A stretch of 64,000 nt of DNA from Roseomonas mucosa ATCC BAA-692 (GCF_000622225.1 NZ_JHWD01000001.1:1-64000), one strand, 5' to 3'; positions 25,547-35,374 are shown, numbered from the stretch's first letter. Program-made: numbers and translations. Notes: generated by a model not told the origin, from the letters alone.

Positions 25547-28000
25547 GTGATGAACCTATCCGAATACCGCAATCGGAATACCCGACTCGCCGACTTCCTA
25601 CCCTGGGCGGCGCTCGCCGGCGAAGGCGTCGTCCTCAACAAAGACGGCAGCCTGCAGCGCTCGGCCCGCTTTCGCGGTCCTGACCTCGACAGCGCAGTGC
25701 CAGCCGAGCTCGTCGCCGTCGCTGGCCGGCTGAACAACGCCTTCCGTCGCCTCGGTTCCGGATGGGCCATATTCGTCGAAGCGCAGCGCCATGGCGCGGT
25801 GTCATATCCGGCAAGCACGTTTGCCGACAGCGCTTCGGCGCTTGTCGATGCCGAGCGCAAGGCAGACTTTGAAGAAGCCGGCGCCCATTTCGAATCCAGC
25901 TACTTCCTCACATTCCTTTATCTACCGCCAGCCGAGGATGCCGCCCGTGCCGAGACCTGGCTTTACGAGGGTCGGGACCATGCCGGCGTCGATGCGCGCG
26001 AAGTGCTCCGAAGTTTTGTCGATCGCACCGACCGTATCCTCAACCTGATAGACGCCTTCATGCCGGAGTGCGTATGGCTCGATGACGCCGAAACGCTCAC
26101 CTACCTGCATTCGACGATCTCGACGAAGCGCCATCGCGTCCGCGTGCCCGAAACGCCGATGTACCTCGACGCTTTGCTCGCCGATCAGCCGCTTACCGGC
26201 GGGCTGGAGCCCCGGCTTGGAGATGCGCACGTACGCATCCTCACTATCGTCGGCTTCCCGACCGCGACGACGCCCGGCATCCTCGACGAGCTGAACCGGC
26301 TCGCCTTTCCCTATCGCTGGTCGACCCGAGCGATCCTGCTCGACAAGACCGACGCGACCAAGCTGCTGACGAAGATCAGGCGGCAGTGGTTCGCAAAGCG
26401 CAAGTCGATCGCCGCCATTCTCAAAGAGGTGATGACCAACGAGGCATCGGCGCTCGTTGACACTGACGCAGCCAACAAGGCCGCTGACGCTGATATGGCG
26501 CTGCAGGAACTGGGCGCCGACTATGCCGGCCAAGCCTACGTGACCGCGACCATCACCGTCTGGGACGATGATCCCCGCGTCGCGGCCGAGAAGCTCCGGC
26601 TGGTGGAAAAGGTCATTCAGGGCCGCGACTTCACGGCGATGACTGAGACCATCAATGCTGTCGACGCCTGGCTGGGCTCACTCCCCGGGCATGTCTACGC
26701 CAACGTCCGCCAGCCGCCCATCAGCACATTGAATCTCGCTCACATGATCCCGCTGTCAGCGGTGTGGGCGGGACCGGAACGGGACGAGCACTTCGATGCA
26801 CCCCCACTGCTTTACGGCAGAACGGAGGGCTCGACCCCGTTCCGGCTTTCCATCCACGTCGGCGATGTCGGTCATACGCTGATCGTCGGGCCGACCGGCG
26901 CCGGTAAATCGGTGCTTCTCGCACTCATGGCGCTCCAGTTTCGCCGCTATGCACAATCTCAGGTCTTCGCCTTCGACTTCGGCGGATCGATCCGCGCCGC
27001 GGCGCTCGCCATGCAGGGCGACTGGCATGATCTCGGCGGCGGTTTGACCGAGGGTTCCGAGGAGAGTGTGTCGCTCCAGCCGCTCGCCCGCATCGACGAC
27101 GTCGCCGAGCGCGCCTGGGCCTCCGACTGGCTGATCGCGATCCTCTCCCGAGAGAGCGTGCCGGTCACGCCCGAGGTCAAGGAGCATCTGTGGTCAGCGC
27201 TTTCGTCGTTGGCGTCAGCGCCGGTCGCCGAGCGCACGTTGACCGGGCTGTCGGTACTTCTCCAGTCCAATGACCTGAAACAGGCGCTACGACCCTACTG
27301 CGTCGGCGGCCCCTATGGCCGGCTGTTGGACGCTGAGGCCGAGCATCTCGGCGAGGCGCATGTCCAGGCTTTCGAGACCGAAGGTCTGATCGGCACCGGT
27401 GCAGCGGCAGCGGTGCTCGCCTATCTCTTCCATCGCATCGAGGACCGCCTCGACGGCCGGCCAACACTCCTGATCGTGGATGAAGGTTGGCTCGCCCTCG
27501 ACGACGACGGCTTCGCCGGACAACTCCGCGAATGGCTGAAGACGCTGCGCAAGAAAAACGCCAGCGTCATCTTCGCCACCCAGTCGCTCTCCGACATCGA
27601 CGGCTCTGCGATAGCGCCGGCCATCATCGAGAGCTGCCAAACGCGCATCCTCCTGCCGAACGAGCGCGCGGTCGAGCCGCAGATCACCGCGATTTATCGC
27701 CGCTTCGGTCTCAACGACCGGCAGATCGAAATCCTCGCGCGGGCAACGCCCAAGCGAGACTATTACTGCCAATCGCGACGGGGCAATCGCCTGTTCGAGC
27801 TGGGCCTGTCGGATGTGGCGCTGGCGCTGTGCGCAGCCTCATCCAAACAGCATCAAGCGATGATCGCCGATGTCCACGCCCGAAGCGGCACCGAGGGGTT
27901 CCTCGCCGAGTGGCTGGCGGCCAACCGACTCGACTGGGCTGCCGACCTGATCACCGACCTCACCAACGTCAATCAACGAGACCCGGAGGCACGTCCATGA
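25547..28000 (+). CDS. trbE: TrbE, VirB4-type transfer ATPase
   Basis: The 817-residue ATPase begins MMNLSEYRNRNTRLADFLPW if the GTG at 25547 is used. GAGGAG lies seven bases before it; ATG at 25550 is the alternative. Walker A is VGPTGAGKSVL near residue 450 and Walker B is LLIVDEGWLAL near 645, followed by FATQSLSDI. It energises pilus assembly and transfer. Its stop overlaps trbJ. Confidence 0.95.
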   Translation: MMNLSEYRNRNTRLADFLPWAALAGEGVVLNKDGSLQRSARFRGPDLDSAVPAELVAVAGRLNNAFRRLGSGWAIFVEAQRHGAVSYPASTFADSASALVDAERKADFEEAGAHFESSYFLTFLYLPPAEDAARAETWLYEGRDHAGVDAREVLRSFVDRTDRILNLIDAFMPECVWLDDAETLTYLHSTISTKRHRVRVPETPMYLDALLADQPLTGGLEPRLGDAHVRILTIVGFPTATTPGILDELNRLAFPYRWSTRAILLDKTDATKLLTKIRRQWFAKRKSIAAILKEVMTNEASALVDTDAANKAADADMALQELGADYAGQAYVTATITVWDDDPRVAAEKLRLVEKVIQGRDFTAMTETINAVDAWLGSLPGHVYANVRQPPISTLNLAHMIPLSAVWAGPERDEHFDAPPLLYGRTEGSTPFRLSIHVGDVGHTLIVGPTGAGKSVLLALMALQFRRYAQSQVFAFDFGGSIRAAALAMQGDWHDLGGGLTEGSEESVSLQPLARIDDVAERAWASDWLIAILSRESVPVTPEVKEHLWSALSSLASAPVAERTLTGLSVLLQSNDLKQALRPYCVGGPYGRLLDAEAEHLGEAHVQAFETEGLIGTGAAAAVLAYLFHRIEDRLDGRPTLLIVDEGWLALDDDGFAGQLREWLKTLRKKNASVIFATQSLSDIDGSAIAPAIIESCQTRILLPNERAVEPQITAIYRRFGLNDRQIEILARATPKRDYYCQSRRGNRLFELGLSDVALALCAASSKQHQAMIADVHARSGTEGFLAEWLAANRLDWAADLITDLTNVNQRDPEARP

Positions 28001-28767
28001 CACGTCTGATTCAAACCCACAGTCGCGCACTGCGCGTGACGGCCGCACTCCTCGCGGTCCCGCTCGCACTTTCACCGGTCCTCAGCACCCCGGCTGCCGC
28101 TCAGTGGATCGTCTACGACCCAACGAACTATGCCCAGAACGTCCTCACTGCGGCGCGGACCCTCCAGCAGGTGAATCAGCAGATCACTCAGCTTCAGAAC
28201 GAAGCTCAGATGCTGATCAATCAGGCGCGTAATCTTGCCAGCCTCCCGCACTCTTCGCTTCAGCAGCTTCAACAGTCGGTTCAGCGGACGCAACAGCTTC
28301 TGAGCGAGGCGCAGGGGATAGCCCTTAACGTCCAACAGATCGACCGAGCATTCCAGACCACCTATGGCAATGCCTCGATGTCCGCCTCGGATCAGGCGCT
28401 CGTCACACAGGCGCGGGAGCGCTGGCAGAACACTGTCGGTGGTCTGCAGGACGCTATGCGAGTCCAGGCGGCTGTTGTCGGCAACATCGACACCAACCGT
28501 ACGGAGATGTCAGCGCTTATCGGCCAAAGCCAGGGCGCGACGGGGGCGTTGCAGGCGACGCAGGCCGGCAATCAACTGCTCGCACTGCAGGCCCAACAGC
28601 TCGCCGACCTCACCGCCGTCGTCGCCGCTAACGGGCGCGCTCAGAGCCTATCCGAAGCCGAGCGCGCCGCAGCGGCGGAACAGGGTCGTGAGCAGCGCCG
28701 TCGCTTTCTCACGCCCGGCAGCGGCTACCAGCCGGGCAATGCGCGCATGTTCCCGAACGGCAATTGA
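27997..28767 (+). CDS. trbJ: TrbJ, VirB5-like protein
   Basis: The 256-residue protein has a signal peptide (residues about 12-36, ending AAAQW) and a long glutamine-rich coiled coil (about 50-110). It resembles VirB5-type minor pilus or adhesin subunits. Start ATG overlaps the trbE stop (ATGA). Confidence 0.9.
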   Translation: MTRLIQTHSRALRVTAALLAVPLALSPVLSTPAAAQWIVYDPTNYAQNVLTAARTLQQVNQQITQLQNEAQMLINQARNLASLPHSSLQQLQQSVQRTQQLLSEAQGIALNVQQIDRAFQTTYGNASMSASDQALVTQARERWQNTVGGLQDAMRVQAAVVGNIDTNRTEMSALIGQSQGATGALQATQAGNQLLALQAQQLADLTAVVAANGRAQSLSEAERAAAAEQGREQRRRFLTPGSGYQPGNARMFPNGN

Positions 28768-28778
28768 GGGGACCGACC

Positions 28779-29165
28779 GTGGACGGCAAATTGGTCGCTC
28801 GGATGGGCGCGGTGATTTTCGTCGCGGTTGCGGTCACCGCGACCGCGATCGAGATGTCCCGGAAAGAGGAAGTGCCTGAGGCTTGGTCGTCCGGACGAAC
28901 GCCTCAAGAAACTGCGGATCCCCTGCGCGACGCGCTCATCCGCTGCCAGGCACTCGGCGAAGAAGGTCCGCGAGACCCCGCCTGCCGCCGGGCGTGGGCC
29001 GAGAACCGACACCGCTTTCTCGCGCCCGGTTCTCGTCCCGTCGAGCGCTTGCCGGACGTAGCATCACCCATCGGTGACGTCTTCAGCCCTCAACCACGAG
29101 GGACAGACGCGCAAGATCACGCGCCGACCGCGCCGAGCACGCCACAGATCAACGAAGCGCGATAG
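28779..29165 (+). CDS. trbK: TrbK-alt, putative entry-exclusion protein
   Basis: The GTG start at 28779 follows GAGGGG by seven bases and gives 128 residues. An N-terminal hydrophobic segment (about 8-25) is followed by a periplasmic part with a CQALGEEG...DPACRRAW cysteine pair, as in the alternative TrbK family. TrbK proteins limit entry of a second copy of the same element; here that is inferred from family and place. Confidence 0.8.
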   Translation: MDGKLVARMGAVIFVAVAVTATAIEMSRKEEVPEAWSSGRTPQETADPLRDALIRCQALGEEGPRDPACRRAWAENRHRFLAPGSRPVERLPDVASPIGDVFSPQPRGTDAQDHAPTAPSTPQINEAR

Positions 29166-29169
29166 CATC

Positions 29170-30525
29170 ATGGGCAACACCGGGGTCATCGACCACTTCC
29201 TCGAGGTCTTCACTCGCTACATCGACAGCGGGTTCGGCCTGCTTAGCGGAGAGGTCGCCTTCATCGCCACGACCCTGATCGTCATCGACGTGACGCTCGC
29301 TGCACTGTTCTGGAGCTGGGGCGCCGACGACGACATCATGGCGCGGCTGGTGAAGAAAACGCTCTTCGTCGGCGTCTTCGCCTACATCATCGGCAACTGG
29401 AACAACCTCGCACGTATCGTCTTCGAGAGCTTCGCCGGTCTCGGGCTGAAGGCGAGTGGCACCGGATTTTCAACTGCGGACCTCATGCGCCCGGGAAGAG
29501 TCGCGCAGACCGGCCTAGACGCCGGTCGACCATTGCTCGACTCCATCTCCAGCCTGATGGGCTACTGGTCGTTCTTCGAGAACTTCATCCAGATTGCCTG
29601 CATGTTTCTTGCCTGGGCGCTGGTCCTGCTCGCCTTCTTCATTCTCGCCATCCAGCTGTTCGTCACCCTCATTGAATTCAAGCTGACGACGCTCGCCGGC
29701 TTCGTCCTGATCCCGTTCGGCCTGTTCGGCAAATCCGCGTTTATGGCCGAGCGCGTGCTCGGCAACGTCATCTCCTCCGGCATCAAGGTTCTGGTCCTCG
29801 CGGTCATCATCGGCATCGGGTCAACGCTCTTCTCAGAGTTCACTTCCGGTTTTGGCGGGCAGAATCCGTCGATCGACGAAGCCATGGCGATCGTGCTGGC
29901 CGCGTTGTCACTTCTCGGCCTCGGCATTTTTGGTCCCGGAATCGCCACCGGGCTCGTTTCTGGCGGCCCGCAGCTCAGTGCAGGCGCGGCGATAGGAACC
30001 GGCCTCGCAGCGGGCGGCGTGGTCGCTCTTGGCGCCGGCGCCGTCGGTGCAGCAGCCTCCGGCGGCGCGGCCTTGGCAGGCGGTGCGGCAGCCGCAGCTC
30101 GTGGTGGCGCCGCCATCGCGGGTGGAGCGTCCACAGCCTACAGCCTTGGCGCAGCCGGACAGTCCGGCGCGGCCGGGGTGGCCTCCGGCCTCGGAGGCGT
30201 TGCGCGTGCAGGCGGCAGCGCGGCTGTCTCACCTCTGCGCCGTGCCGCATCGCGCGCTGCCGACACAATGAGGTCAAGCTTCAACGCAGGCGGCAAAGCG
30301 GCGTTCGAAGCGACAGGCGGAACGTCCACCATGGGCTCGATAGGGGGTGATGCCGCCAGCGATGGCGCGGCGCCTGCGAGCGCTGGCGGGCCGCCGGCTT
30401 GGGCGCAGAGAATGCGCCGGTCCCAGCAAATGACTCACGCCGCCCAGGCCACGGCTCATGCCGTCCGCTCTGGCGACGCCCATGGCGGCGGTTCCTCGGT
30501 AAATCTGACTCAAGGCGACCGCTAA
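29170..30525 (+). CDS. trbL: TrbL, VirB6-like membrane protein
   Basis: The 451-residue polytopic protein has about six membrane segments between residues 25 and 270. A long alanine/glycine-rich tail (about 275-400) follows, typical of TrbL. It forms the inner-membrane part of the channel. It overlaps trbF (TAATG). Confidence 0.9.
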   Translation: MGNTGVIDHFLEVFTRYIDSGFGLLSGEVAFIATTLIVIDVTLAALFWSWGADDDIMARLVKKTLFVGVFAYIIGNWNNLARIVFESFAGLGLKASGTGFSTADLMRPGRVAQTGLDAGRPLLDSISSLMGYWSFFENFIQIACMFLAWALVLLAFFILAIQLFVTLIEFKLTTLAGFVLIPFGLFGKSAFMAERVLGNVISSGIKVLVLAVIIGIGSTLFSEFTSGFGGQNPSIDEAMAIVLAALSLLGLGIFGPGIATGLVSGGPQLSAGAAIGTGLAAGGVVALGAGAVGAAASGGAALAGGAAAAARGGAAIAGGASTAYSLGAAGQSGAAGVASGLGGVARAGGSAAVSPLRRAASRAADTMRSSFNAGGKAAFEATGGTSTMGSIGGDAASDGAAPASAGGPPAWAQRMRRSQQMTHAAQATAHAVRSGDAHGGGSSVNLTQGDR

Positions 30526-31208
30526 TGTTCAAACGACCATCCACTCACTACGGCAAGGCACCCGAGCCGGAGACGCCGTATCAACGTGCTGCCCAAGTCT
30601 GGGACGATCGGATCGGGGCCTCCAGGATCCAGGCGAAAAACTGGCGGCTGATGGCTTTCGGCTCGCTGATCCTTACGGCGGGGTTCGCCACCGCCCTCGT
30701 CGTGCAATCAGCTCGCGGGACCGTCGTGCCGTGGGTCGTGCAGGTCGATCGACTGGGTCAGTCCCAGGCGGTCGCACCCGCCGAGGCCGACTTCCGGCCC
30801 ACCGATCCACAAATCGCCTTTCATCTCGCGCGCTTCATCGAACAGGTTCGCAGCATCCCGGCGGACGCGATCATCGTGCGCCAGAACTGGCTACGGGCGT
30901 ACGACTTCACCACTGATCGCGGCGCCATGGCGCTCAACGACTATGCTCGCTCGAACGACCCGTTCACGCGGGTCGGCCGACAGCAGGTTGCTGTCGATGT
31001 CTCAAGCGTCATCCGCGCCTCGCCCGACAGCTTCCGCGTCGCCTGGGTCGAGCGCCGCTATGAGAACGGCCAGCTCGCCGAGACCACGCGCTGGACCGCG
31101 ATCCTGACGATCGTCGTGCAGGTCCCCCGCAACGCCGATCGGCTGAGGGCAAACCCGCTCGGCATCTATGTCAACGCCATCAATTGGTCACGGGAGCTTG
31201 GGCAATGA
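30525..31208 (+). CDS. trbF: TrbF, VirB8-like protein
   Basis: The 227-residue protein has a cytoplasmic N-terminus with NPYQ-like TPYQRAAQVWDDRIG, one membrane segment (about 42-65) and a periplasmic VirB8 domain (ALNDYARSNDPF, VAWVERRYENGQL). It is an assembly factor of the inner-membrane complex. It is coupled to both neighbours. Confidence 0.95.
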   Translation: MFKRPSTHYGKAPEPETPYQRAAQVWDDRIGASRIQAKNWRLMAFGSLILTAGFATALVVQSARGTVVPWVVQVDRLGQSQAVAPAEADFRPTDPQIAFHLARFIEQVRSIPADAIIVRQNWLRAYDFTTDRGAMALNDYARSNDPFTRVGRQQVAVDVSSVIRASPDSFRVAWVERRYENGQLAETTRWTAILTIVVQVPRNADRLRANPLGIYVNAINWSRELGQ

Positions 31209-32254
31209 AGCCGTCTTTCCGTAAAGCCGGAAACCCGGCTTCACACGCACTTGTAAACCCGGCTCTCCGCAGAGCCGCAATCCCGATGGTCCTGCTGGCG
31301 ACAACTGCGCTCGCGGGCTGCGCCACCACGAACCCACCGCCCGAGATCTCCTACGACAACGCGGCTCCCGCCGTGCAGACCGTCGATCCGCCAGCGCCTG
31401 TCACCGTGGTCGAACTGCCGCGGCCGCTGCCGCTACCCGGCCAGTTGCAGCGTGTGCCGGAGACGCGACGCGCGCCCGAGCCCGCCAACCCAACGGCGCG
31501 CGTCAACCAGGCTAATGAGGCGGCCCGCGTCCAGCCGGTGCGCGACGGCTTCATCAACTCCATGCAGGTCTATCCCTGGACGCAAGGCGCGCTCTATCAG
31601 GTATATACCGCTGTCGGTCAGATCACCGACATTGCGCTTCAGCCCGGCGAACAGCTCGTCGGCGCAGGCCCTGTTGCGGCCGGGGACACGGTGCGCTGGA
31701 TCATCGGCGACACCGAGAGCGGATCGGGCGCGACGCGCCAGATCCACATCCTCGTGAAGCCCACACGGGCCGACCTGATGACGAACCTGGTCATCAACAC
31801 CAACATGCGCACCTATCACATGGAGTTGCGGTCGACAGAGCGAACCTACATGGCTTCAGTGTCCTGGCAGTATCCGCAGGATCAACTCATCGCGCTGCGC
31901 CGGCAGAATGCCGACGCGCAGGCCGCTCAACCGGTTGCGAGCGGTGTCGATCTCGCGAACGTCAATTTCCGCTATGCCATCGAGGGTGACCGCGCTCCTT
32001 GGCGCCCACTGCGCGCCTTCGACGACGGTCGCCAGGTCTTCATCGAGTTTCCGCGAGGCATTGGTCAGGGCGAGATGCCGCCGCTGTTCGTCGTCGGGCC
32101 CGAGGGCAACACCTCAGAACTGGTGAACTACCGCGTTCGCGGCCACCACATGATCGTCGATCGACTCTTCGCGGCGGCGGAACTGCGGTTCGGTTCCGGT
32201 CGCGAGCAGAAGCGCGTCAGGATCGTCCGAACAGACGGGAGGCCCACCTCGTGA
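31205..32254 (+). CDS. trbG: TrbG, VirB9-like lipoprotein
   Basis: The 349-residue protein has a signal sequence ending in a lipobox (TALAGC near residue 38). A VirB9 domain follows (VYPWTQGALYQVYTAVGQITDI, LQPGEQLVGAGPVAAGDTVRW). With TrbI it builds the periplasmic and outer-membrane ring. Start overlaps trbF. Confidence 0.95.
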   Translation: MKPSFRKAGNPASHALVNPALRRAAIPMVLLATTALAGCATTNPPPEISYDNAAPAVQTVDPPAPVTVVELPRPLPLPGQLQRVPETRRAPEPANPTARVNQANEAARVQPVRDGFINSMQVYPWTQGALYQVYTAVGQITDIALQPGEQLVGAGPVAAGDTVRWIIGDTESGSGATRQIHILVKPTRADLMTNLVINTNMRTYHMELRSTERTYMASVSWQYPQDQLIALRRQNADAQAAQPVASGVDLANVNFRYAIEGDRAPWRPLRAFDDGRQVFIEFPRGIGQGEMPPLFVVGPEGNTSELVNYRVRGHHMIVDRLFAAAELRFGSGREQKRVRIVRTDGRPTS

Positions 32255-33471
32255 GCGCGAACTCGCCCCCAAATGAGGAAGTGCCAGACGATGATGCACA
32301 GCCCCTGACCGGTGAGCCGGTCGGGCCAGCGCCGATGCGTCTGCGCGCCGAACCGCCCCGCGTCACTCGACTATCGCGCAAGGTCCTCGCCGGCCTTGGT
32401 CTTGTCGCCAGCGTCGGCCTCGGCGGTGCACTGCTCTACGCGCTGCAGACGCGCGACGCCGGTCGGCCCAACGACGAACTCTATTCGACCGAAAATCGCT
32501 CGACGGCTGACGGCTTGGCCGGCCTGCCGCGAGATTACAGTGGCGTGCCGCAGCTCGGTCCGCCCCTTCCCGGTGACCTCGGCCGGCCGATCCTCAGCAC
32601 CCAGGATCGCAGACAGCCCGTGCCCGCACCCGGTATCGCCACGCCCAACCCCGGTATCAGCGCGGAAGAGCAACGCCGCCTTCAGGAAATCGAGACCGCA
32701 CGCACCAGCCGTCTGTTTTCCGGATCGGAAAGCCGGGGCGCTCCCGCTGCAGCGGGAGCTGCCCCAGCACTCCCGTCCGCCCCGGATTTGGCGAGCCTCG
32801 GCCTCGCACCTCCGCCGGCCACCCCCTCCGCACAGGAGCGTCAGAACGCTTTCCTGAACGCAGCGACCGATCGACGGACGGTGTCGCCCGATCGCGTCGT
32901 TGCTCCAGCGTCGCCAAATGTCCTTCAGGCCGGCGCAGTTATCGCAGCAGCTCTCATAACCGGCATCCGATCCGACCTTCCGGGCCAGATCACCGCTCAG
33001 GTGACCGAAAACATCTACGACAGCCCGACAGGGCGCATTCTGCTCGTGCCACAAGGCACGCGGGTTATCGGCCAGTACGATAACAATGTGCAATTCGGTC
33101 AAAGCCGCGTCCTGCTAGTCTGGAATCGACTGATTTTCCCAAATGGCCGTTCAATAGTGCTCGAGCGCCAGCCCGGCGCAGACGTCGAAGGCTATGCCGG
33201 CCTGCAGGATGGCGTCGATTACCACTGGTGGGATCTTGCCAAGGCCGCCGGCCTCTCGACTCTTCTCGGAGTCGGCGCCGAGCTCGCCGCCGACAATGAC
33301 GACCGTCTCATCCAGGCGATCCGGAATGGCGGTCAAGACACGATCAACGATGCCGGTCAGCAGATCGTCAGACGGCAACTCAACGTGGCTCCAACATTGA
33401 CGATCCGACCGGGATTTCCTGTGCGTGTTGTCGTGACCCGTGATCTCGTACTCGAACCTTATGGGGGCTGA
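32251..33471 (+). CDS. trbI: TrbI, VirB10-like protein
   Basis: The GTG start overlaps the trbG stop. The 406-residue product has an N-terminal cytoplasmic tail, one membrane segment (about 45-67), a proline-rich periplasmic linker and a C-terminal VirB10 barrel (QAGAVIAAALITGIRSDLPG, ILLVPQGTRVIGQYDN). It spans the envelope and couples energy to channel opening. Confidence 0.95.
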   Translation: MSANSPPNEEVPDDDAQPLTGEPVGPAPMRLRAEPPRVTRLSRKVLAGLGLVASVGLGGALLYALQTRDAGRPNDELYSTENRSTADGLAGLPRDYSGVPQLGPPLPGDLGRPILSTQDRRQPVPAPGIATPNPGISAEEQRRLQEIETARTSRLFSGSESRGAPAAAGAAPALPSAPDLASLGLAPPPATPSAQERQNAFLNAATDRRTVSPDRVVAPASPNVLQAGAVIAAALITGIRSDLPGQITAQVTENIYDSPTGRILLVPQGTRVIGQYDNNVQFGQSRVLLVWNRLIFPNGRSIVLERQPGADVEGYAGLQDGVDYHWWDLAKAAGLSTLLGVGAELAADNDDRLIQAIRNGGQDTINDAGQQIVRRQLNVAPTLTIRPGFPVRVVVTRDLVLEPYGG

Positions 33472-33710
33472 TGATGTCGAAGCTCAAGCTGGGGCCGATC
33501 GCCGACCAGAAGCCGATCAAGGTTCAGGTAGAGCTGCCGGCGGCTCTCCACCAAGACCTTTCTGATTACGCGGATTTGTTGGGACGCGAACAAGGCCTGC
33601 CTGCTGTCGAGCCCGCGCGGTTGATCGTACCGATGCTGCAGCGGTTCATCGCAACCGATCGAGGTTTCTCGAAGGCTAGGCGTACGAAGACCCAGAACGC
33701 CTCCGATTAG
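33471..33710 (+). CDS. DUF2274 protein closing the trb operon
   Basis: This 79-residue protein (IKVQVELPAALHQDLSDYADLL, then VEPARLIVPMLQRFIATDRGF) has the usual DUF2274 layout, probably a ribbon-helix-helix fold. It overlaps trbI. Its stop TAG (33708-33710) shares two bases with the TAA of the convergent LysR gene, so transfer genes end and cargo begins with no spacer. Confidence 0.85.
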   Translation: MMSKLKLGPIADQKPIKVQVELPAALHQDLSDYADLLGREQGLPAVEPARLIVPMLQRFIATDRGFSKARRTKTQNASD

Positions 33711-34609
33711 CTGGCGCTGCTCTGCTTGAAGGCTGGCAGGACATCGAAGCACTTCAGCAGCAGCGGCAGAGCCGGATTGTCGTTATCGCTCGACGAAATC
33801 ATAGCCGCCGTCGGCGCGCGCGCTGGTGTGAGCGGAACCAATGCAATATCGGGCCGATGCACGACGCTCGTTATCGTCAGCCCGAAGCCTTGCTCGACCA
33901 TGGTCAGAAGTGTTTCCCTGCTGACCTGCTGGATAGATAGTTGGATCGCCTCTTCGGCAGCGCCCAGCATCCGCCGGAGAATAGCTGCGAGTTCGCGCCC
34001 GGCACCATCTGAGCGGACAAGAAAGACTTCGTCGCAAATGTCCTCCCAGGCGAGCCGCGGTCGCGACGCGAGTTGGTGTATGGGTGATAGGGCAACGAAG
34101 AGGTCGGGTTCGCACAACCGTCGAATCTGAAACGGAGGTCCCTTCGTTGCGCCCAGGCTGATCGCCGCGTCTAGCAGCCCGCGCTCCACGCCGAGGGTGT
34201 TCTGCTCTGACGTGCCTTCTTCGAGCTTCACCTCGATCGTCGGGTATCGCTGTCTAAAGGTCGCCAAGAGGTCGATTATGGGACATGCCGGAAACGCCTC
34301 GAGCATCCCGAACCTGACTAGTCCAGTCGTAGGTTTACGGACCGATCGCATCTCAGTGGCGGCCTCGCGAAGATACCTCGCTCCGACCGCAGCTTGCTGC
34401 AGAAATCGCTCTCCTTCCGGCGTCAATCCAGCGCCCGATCGCGTGCGTTTGAACAGGGAAACGCCAAGCTGCCGTTCGAGCATCTGAACGCGGCGGCTGA
34501 CCGTTGATTGCGATATCGAAAGGCGGTCCGCCGCCCTGCGGAAACTACCCGCTTCGGCGACATGGATAGCATACTTAAGGTATCGAAGATCGAGCGTCAG
34601 ATCAGGCAT
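33707..34609 (-). CDS. LysR-family regulator (cargo, first)
   Basis: The 300-residue protein has the LysR helix-turn-helix (LKYAIHVAEAGSFRRAADRL, SISQSTVSRRVQMLERQLG) and an effector domain with no Cys pair. ATG at 34609 has GGGGAA about nine bases upstream; ATG 34618 is an alternative. It is divergent from the first marR, and two palindromes of the cargo family lie between them. Target genes are unknown; the shared intergenic region points to the marR/yedE-like unit. Confidence 0.85.
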   Translation of the reverse strand: MPDLTLDLRYLKYAIHVAEAGSFRRAADRLSISQSTVSRRVQMLERQLGVSLFKRTRSGAGLTPEGERFLQQAAVGARYLREAATEMRSVRKPTTGLVRFGMLEAFPACPIIDLLATFRQRYPTIEVKLEEGTSEQNTLGVERGLLDAAISLGATKGPPFQIRRLCEPDLFVALSPIHQLASRPRLAWEDICDEVFLVRSDGAGRELAAILRRMLGAAEEAIQLSIQQVSRETLLTMVEQGFGLTITSVVHRPDIALVPLTPARAPTAAMISSSDNDNPALPLLLKCFDVLPAFKQSSAS

Positions 34610-34756
34610 GACGCGCATTCCCCGTTCCCGGCTTCCGTTCACACGAGCAGCGCGCGACGCTCCAAAGCCTTTGCTGGAGGCCCCGCTTTTCGATCTCAGA
34701 TGGGGAATCCAAGCCGAGCCCATCAGTGAGCATGACCATCTCCGAATCCGTGATAG

Positions 34757-34777
34757 ATGTATGCGCCGGTCATACAT
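34757..34777 (+). promoter_or_regulatory. Palindrome of the cargo family, variant
   Basis: ATGTATG-N7-CATACAT is a perfect inverted repeat (34757-34777). Its inner part, TATGCGCCGGTCATA, is related to the 15-bp operator 22 bases downstream. It may be a second, weaker site or belong to the divergent LysR gene. Confidence 0.5.
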
Positions 34778-34795
34778 ATTCGGGCGCTTGATGTC

Positions 34796-34810
34796 TATGC
34801 GTGACGCATA
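34796..34810 (+). promoter_or_regulatory. MarR-type operator ahead of marR 1
   Basis: TATGCGT-g-ACGCATA is a perfect palindrome lying between a TTGATG (34788-34793) and TATTCT (34811-34816). These would be -35 and -10 elements 17 bases apart. Transcription would begin about at the ATG (34823). Repression by steric block is inferred. Confidence 0.7.
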
Positions 34811-34822
34811 TATTCTTTCCGG

Positions 34823-35356
34823 ATGGAGCCCGAGGCCGCCAAATATCATTTTGGTGCACTTGCGCTCGCGGTAGCTGACAGCATCGCGAGCGCATCAGCC
34901 TCGCTTTCGCCGAGCGGCCCCGCGGCTGCATTGATGGTTTTCCTTAGCTTCGAGCCGGGATTGCCTATCAGTGTCCTTGCGAGCCGGATCCGGCTTTCGC
35001 ATGCGGGAACGGTCCGATTGATCGATAGGCTCGAATCCGATCACCTGGTGGAAAGGCGGCGACACACGGCGGACAAGAGGGCGCGCTTTATCCACTTGAC
35101 CAATGCAGGTGTGAAAATGACCGGCGCTCTGCTCAGAGCGCGCGAACAAGTGATTGCAGCGTGTGTCTCGCCGCTGTCGCCGGCTGACCTGAACAAACTA
35201 GGCCGATTGTCCCAGCGGCTCCTTATCGCAAACGGTTACGAGAAATCTGGTGTCGAGACTATGTGGCCCGTGGTTGGCTACCCGGGACAGACACCGGCTG
35301 AAAATCCATCTCAGCCCTCCCGCCAGCTGCGCCGGCGCCCTTCGCACAAGGGCTGA
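34823..35356 (+). CDS. MarR-family regulator 1
   Basis: The 177-residue protein has the MarR winged helix (ISVLASRIRLSHAGTVRLIDRL, ESDHLVERRRHTADKRARF). Its first 145 residues are like those of the two other MarR proteins of the window (37350, 40549). The C-terminal Cys cluster of those two is absent; the tail after residue 145 looks unrelated and may be altered. The ATG is 12 bases after an operator, with little room for a ribosome site, which suggests a leaderless mRNA. The YedE-like gene starts 19 bases downstream and is probably co-transcribed. Confidence 0.85.
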   Translation: MEPEAAKYHFGALALAVADSIASASASLSPSGPAAALMVFLSFEPGLPISVLASRIRLSHAGTVRLIDRLESDHLVERRRHTADKRARFIHLTNAGVKMTGALLRAREQVIAACVSPLSPADLNKLGRLSQRLLIANGYEKSGVETMWPVVGYPGQTPAENPSQPSRQLRRRPSHKG

Positions 35357-35374
35357 TGAGAAACCGAGGCAGGC

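Noticed and set aside
34823..35356. MarR 1 tail as a frameshifted Cys cluster
   Set aside because: Other frames near 35245-35300 give only faint echoes (for example RLC or CRDYVA) of the CRLC motif, too weak to claim a frameshift.
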